Of a stretch of DNA of 64,000 bases, positions 59,705 to 64,000 are shown one piece after another (position 1 is the first letter of the stretch; each line of letters starts with the position of its first letter). The stretch covers positions 4,808,539-4,872,538 of the forward strand of contig OY987248.1 of NCBI GenBank assembly GCA_963920765.1. Direction: 5' to 3'. A model generated the notes under the pieces. The model was not told the origin of the DNA. It ran no database searches and saw only the letters and a program-made list of their open reading frames with translations. This DNA comes from Ulota crispa (lineage: Eukaryota; Streptophyta; Bryopsida; Orthotrichales; Orthotrichaceae). A program made the translations under genes and the position numbers.

Positions 59705-59945
59705 TTAACCCCTGAGCGCCCCACAGATAGTATACTATATTGTCTGTGGATCAAAAATAGATTGTGATTGTATTTTTGTTTGGTATGGTAAAAAAGATTG
59801 AGGGTGGGTCTCTATCAACAAAAAGTAGTTTTTTTTTCATCCATATAGTCATTTTTTGTGGATGCTATTTTTCAAGGTATGAAGCCCATTAAACCCCCCA
59901 ATCTAGCCTCCATGCAAAAACATGAGCTGGGCGCTCAAGGGTTAA
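59705..59945. mobile_element. TTAA-bounded element with long ends (241 bp)
   Basis: The left end TTAACCCCTGAGCGCCCCAC and the right end (other strand) TTAACCCTTGAGCGCCCAGC share at least 17 bp with one mismatch. This is one of the best-defined TTAA/CCC elements in the window. Interior non-coding. Confidence 0.65.
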
Positions 59946-59990
59946 AAGTGGTATTTGGTAAGAGTTAAAAGTGCTTATAACCACTTTTAA
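59942..59990. repeat. Short TTAAAAGTGGT palindrome between two TTAA elements
   Basis: TTAAAAGTGGT at 59942 and ACCACTTTTAA ending at 59990 face each other and overlap the TTAA ends of both neighbours. The same motif recurs at about 61291-61363. Confidence 0.7.
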
Positions 59991-60399
59991 CCCTTTAGCG
60001 TCTGGTTAATCAATTCTTGGTCGATTTTGAGTCTTTTCAATTTGTAGAGAGACTATGTTAAGGAATTTGATGACGTGGTAAAGTGGACGAGTATGAGGAA
60101 TTGGAAAGTGAAGAGTTTAGGACAATAACCACGTCAATATGAGGTGGCATGTAGCTAGAGGGTTGAAAAAACCAAAAGAGTACCAATTGAAAATACACCA
60201 ACAAATGCAAAAAGATGGCTATAACAACTAAAGAGTGAGCATAATTCATGATGCATAACACTAAACCCTGCAAGATACTACCATATGTAAGATCAAGCAT
60301 GTGGTAGACATTTGTATTCAATAGTTTTAAAATTTGCCTTAAATGGCCATACAAAGGATTGCCCACCTCCTAAATTGACCATGGTTGTTAAAGGGTTAA
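59987..60399. mobile_element. Candidate TTAA-bounded element (413 bp)
   Basis: The left end TTAACCCTTTAGCGTCTGG and the right end (other strand) TTAACCCTTTAACAACCATGG share about 12 bp. It adjoins the element at 59705-59945 through the 49-bp palindrome. Confidence 0.45.
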
Positions 60400-60735
60400 T
60401 AAATTTATCATTTGCATTGGTGCCCACGAGCCTATTTGATTCAAAAGTGCAAACATTTTAGATTGTAAATCACATTTCAAAAATAGATTGGTGATGGGCT
60501 TGTGATATTTGACCTTCTCCTATCCAAGAATAGAAAAGTCTAACTCCACAAATGCAGTATTAGAGAATAGTGTGGCAATATCTCCCTTCCAATAAAACAA
60601 GGTTCAAATTGCTAATTGACTAGCTTCCAGCCAACCTCAAATGTAGTCTTCTGGTTGTAGTTGTCAAATGCAGTAGCAAAACTGTCGCCCTCCAAGTATG
60701 ATATGTGCATGACTTTGTGGTCCATCTCAGCTTAA

Positions 60736-60854
60736 CACTACATAGGAACGTTGTCAATTTGGACATCTTTTTGTCACTTTGAACATTTTTATGTCACTTC
60801 AAACATAGTTAGTCAATTTGGACATATTAATTCAAACATTATTTTCTTGTAGTG
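60736..60854. mobile_element. 119-bp CACTA-type MITE
   Basis: It starts CACTACATAGGAACGTTGTC and ends TTATTTTCTTGTAGTG, so both termini carry the CACTA hallmark. GTCAATTTGGACAT and variants (GTCACTTTGAACAT, GTCACTTCAAACAT) occur as subterminal repeats. The intronic element at 21842-21955 is a sibling. A 3-bp target duplication is not evident. Confidence 0.75.
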
Positions 60855-61386
60855 GTCCACGCAAGCTAGAGAGCTTGGCTAGGCAAAAATCTAATAGAAG
60901 GTTGATTGACGAGTGTCATCTTGGACTAAAAGTAGTCCACAAAGAAGTGGGGAATGGTGGAATGGGGAACATGTGCAAAGAAAAGGTAAACTTCATACAC
61001 AAGTGGTGTATACATCCGGATGATGCTATTTTGTGAGTGTAAAACAATGAGCCCATGAGTGGTGATCCAAGATTTTGTGAGCAAACACCAATTGCGTGCT
61101 CAAAATCAATGGATGTTTTTTAAAAAATAGCAAGTTTCTCAAGAGATGAATGTTTATAATGCACAATTATAAAGATCCATGTACATGTTTATAGGTGAAA
61201 TTTAACATTTTGATTATAAATCTAAGCTCACGACTCATGACTCATGTATCCCCACTCATGATTTAGCATTCACCATATCCTTCTAGAGACTTAAAAGTGG
61301 TAAACCGTCAAGCTTAAAAGTGGTACAAGTGGTATATATATTTATAGATTACCACTTTTAAGGTGGCATGCATTAGGGGTTTTTCA
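60855..61386. other. Gene-free interval
   Basis: Apart from repeated CTTAAAAGTGGTA motifs near 61291-61363, nothing was recognised. Confidence 0.4.
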
Positions 61387-61697
61387 GGCTTGGTTCAAAC
61401 TACCAACCGGATGAAGTGGCAAAACTGGCACGCTTGCTGTGGTTTGGCTGCTAAATTTCTTTTGTGTAATTCTGTGTCATCCAAGAGTGTGCCTTTGTCG
61501 AACAAAGTTTGGTACCACCCTTGGAGCAAGCCCCAAAATTTCACTATCTTGGCCACTGACGTGGTTATATTGGTTGGTGAAGATGGATGTAAAAAAAGTG
61601 GACAAACCCGCAGTCTGAACCCAGCAATAGAGAAAAGCCAAACTTCAACCAATCACATTTAAGAAACTTTTGGCCAGTTGCTAGTTTGAACCAAGCC
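61387..61697. mobile_element. Inverted-repeat MITE with GGCTTGGTTCAAACTA ends (311 bp)
   Basis: The left end GGCTTGGTTCAAACTACCAA and the right end (other strand) GGCTTGGTTCAAACTAGCAA are 19 of 20 identical. TCA flanks both sides (61384-61386 and 61698-61700), a candidate 3-bp duplication. End sequence and 3-bp target resemble Tourist/Harbinger-type MITEs. The 99-codon ORF inside is not considered real. Confidence 0.75.
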
Positions 61698-61700
61698 TCA

Positions 61701-62898
61701 GATATCTCAAAAAAACAATGAACACAAGGTCGTGAATAAGTTTTTGTTTACCAATGAATATGATGTCACAGCCTCCAAAGTTCGTCATGGCTAGTTCATG
61801 GAGTGACTTGACCAAGTTTTTCACGAATCTTATTCACGTGAACAATTTTGGTGGAGAATGTCATAATTAAAACCCCCTATTCAGTCTCAGGCTTTCAACC
61901 ACAAACACCCCCCCCCCTTCACACCAAGGTATTTTTTGTTTGTTTTTGTCAAGGTAGGATAGACACACTCATATCCAACCATTTAAGGGTTTGGGGTACC
62001 TCAAGGTCTCGAAAAATTCAAGATTTTTTTTTATAGGGTTAGCCTTTCAACAAGCTATCATAGAACATAATTTTTGTGGAAAAATATATTGTAGATTGTT
62101 TTGTATTAAAGGGCAAAATTGTAGCTCATAGGATCCCTATCAACGACTCTAGAGTAACTTTGAAACTACTTAAATGTGTTCCTACAATGGCACTTGATGG
62201 TCCCAATCCCAACCATCTCATTTAGCAGCTCAGCAATTGACATGCAGCAAGATTTGCTTGTGCAAGGAGTGTTCATTGCTCCAGTAGGGGTTCAAGAGTG
62301 TGCGGTGAAAGCATCAAATATAGGATGCGGAATTGGGGAGAGATTGGGAATGGGTATGTCTTAGACCAATTAGCACCCTAGAATGCACGCTAGTAAAGCA
62401 AAAAGTTCCTAAAATTGGAATGAACGAATAATTTGAGCACTTTCATCGAGTAAATTTACTAATATAAACTATTTTCATCCAAAATTTGACAAACTGGGTG
62501 TTTGGGTAAAGAGGAAGGTGGCAATTTCATCCACTTTTACACAAGAAATTCCTAGTTTATTGGTCGCCAAAGGCAATCGAAGATAAGATTTAGGCAAAAA
62601 TTTGCCAAAAAAAAAAAAACTCTGCCTCACACCACCCCAATCTGTCTCCAAAAGAAAAAGTGCGAGATTTTACGGGCGAGGTTTTAGCAACAAGCTTTGC
62701 TATCTTCATATATCCTTGGTAGTGAGTTCTTTATTTGTGTTGTGCAAGTTTTAGGTATGCAGGTTTTAGGTATGCATACACCACCATCTTTGGTTCGTAC
62801 GTAGCATTTCTGTACCTCCAAACATATATTTTCACATTCCACAACAAGGTCAAAACAGTACACAATTCATTTGAAAGTAGTTTAGGGTTGTCTCCATC
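61701..62898. other. Gene-free interval
   Basis: AT-rich with a C10 tract near 61908. No exon-like frame or paired element ends recognised. Confidence 0.4.
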
Positions 62899-62906
62899 TT
62901 GTATAG

Positions 62907-63444
62907 TACCCTAAAGAAAGAGTACACAAGTCCCTCCTATAGGATTCAAAGAAGTTTGTAATGTAAATAAATTAGTTTTTGGCAAAATAAATATATCATC
63001 ATGTTTTAAGGTACAAACTTAATCACAATGTATGAGTCAAATAACAAAAACTAATTTTCATAAAGAAATATATATTTTACTAAATTTGGTCAATATCACC
63101 TTAAAATTAAAATCTTTATAGAAAAGGTTTTGAATTTTTTTGGAAATGTTCGTTTGAAACAAAGATGTACATATGGATGTCTCCTACATATCCATGCAAC
63201 CAAATCTCAGAAATTCATCACCAATGTTTTCTAATCTATTTTCTTGTAAAACCATGATTTTGACACAAAACAATTTACCAAAAATAGAAATTTGGTTTTT
63301 AGTAGCTAAAATTTGGTATGCTTGATCATGATTGCACAAGGTTCACATACAAAAAATCTGAGGATAAAAAGCCAATTATGTTCTTTCTTATACCAACTTT
63401 TATGGATGCCATGAGAGAGATTTATGTACTCTTTCTTTTGGGTA
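62907..63444. mobile_element. Foldback element H4, left arm partly deleted (538 bp)
   Basis: The left end TACCCTAAAGAAAGAGTACA and the right end (other strand) TACCCAAAAGAAAGAGTACA match H1 at 36844. Most of the left arm after the first 70 bp is missing, while the right arm retains the H1 blocks (TATGCTTGATCA, TTTACCAAAAATAG, TCCATGCAACCAAATCT). Flanks TTGTATAG (62899-62906) and TTGTACAT (63445-63452) fit nTnTAnAn and agree at 6 of 8. Confidence 0.8.
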
Positions 63445-63749
63445 TTGTACATTGGAACCAAAATCTTTGCAAGCAATAGGGTGAGAAACTTTGGATGCAA
63501 TAGGAGTTGGTTGATGGGAATGATTTGGGTTAATACCAGGGCATCTGTTGGCTCCTTTGATGTCCATCATCTTTTGTAATGTCATGGGCTTGCTTGCCAT
63601 TGGTGATGTCCCCAACTCTCCCAACATCAAAGGTACATTACAAACTATACCTTTTGCTACCAACTCTCCTAACAACAAAGATAAATTATAAACTATACCC
63701 TTCTCTTCTGCTTTTTTATAGAGTCTAACCTTTGTGCTGTTATTGTCAT

Positions 63750-63808
63750 TTCAACCCTCAAACATCCAAAGGCTTGCAAGGCCAGATGACTAGCAGTTTG
63801 AGGGTTAA
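63750..63808. mobile_element. 59-bp TTAA-type inverted repeat
   Basis: TTCAACCCTCAAACATCC at the left and CAGTTTGAGGGTTAA at the right form a short inverted pair (TYAACCCTCAAAC). Only about 30 bp lies between. Confidence 0.4.
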
Positions 63809-64000
63809 TCATTTTATCATATGTAGAAGTGTGATTTTCTAGAAGAGGCAAAGGTGTATAGGAGAGAGACTATATTGCATACAAAAGCCAAGTTTGTACA
63901 GATTAACAATGAGTTTTCCAAAATGAAGAGGTTGTAAATCACTACAATAGATAATCCCATTTTCATTAATAGTTGTAGATGTTTAGCATAAGCCATGCTT

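Noticed and set aside
61363-61662. 99-codon frame
   Set aside because: Contained in an inverted-repeat MITE (61387-61697).
1-64000. CRISPR array, rRNA genes, bacterial-style operons
   Set aside because: No regularly spaced identical short repeats with unique spacers, no rRNA-like sequence, and the genes are spliced eukaryotic genes.

Overview
The window reads as AT-rich nuclear DNA of a land plant. Two intact multi-exon genes with plant-type GT-AG introns are present. One closely resembles, from memory, the Arabidopsis rhomboid-related/TMEM115-type protein, including its C-terminal ASRRRERGARALEERLG block. A non-flowering plant such as a moss, liverwort or fern would fit the base composition and the transposon mix, but the sequence alone does not settle this.

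Host genes are sparse. (1) 23653-20481, minus strand: a five-exon, 320-residue extended short-chain dehydrogenase of the RmlD / methionine adenosyltransferase beta-subunit type. (2) 53019-56117, plus strand: an eight-exon, 319-residue TMEM115-type rhomboid-like Golgi membrane protein. (3) 49683-49268, minus strand: the first three exons of a small helical protein I do not recognise; its second intron begins CTAAGT where GTAAGT is expected. There are also two decayed coding regions (27963-27400 minus; about 31460-33950 plus, with a ParB/sulfiredoxin-like NHRLLAW stretch) and two very doubtful small ORFs.

Most of the rest is transposon debris, mainly non-autonomous. Region by region: 1-20 kb is dominated by elements bounded by TTAA and ending in CCC(C)TAAAGGACC, which look piggyBac-like, with a Mutator-like MITE (perfect 9-bp target duplication) nested in one of them. 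24-35 kb holds nested MITEs, duplicated segments, a 125-131-bp tandem array and the decayed genes. 36.8-48.6 kb is a head-to-tail train of four long inverted-repeat (foldback) elements, each separated from the next by a single 8-bp hAT-type target motif (nTnTAnAn). The second of these was split by an 8.4-kb Ty3/gypsy chromovirus-type LTR retrotransposon fossil with a perfect GATTG target duplication. 48.9-52 kb holds three of five TA-flanked AGGTAGG MITEs. 56-64 kb is low in genes and has further TTAA-, CACTA- and foldback-type elements.

The genes do not form an operon-like or functional cluster. I saw no CRISPR array, no convincing tRNA or rRNA gene, and no gene cluster that would be a new enzymatic system. 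The most novel signals are the foldback train built on shared 8-bp sites and the TTAA/CCC element family. All translations, repeat alignments and identity counts were done by eye.
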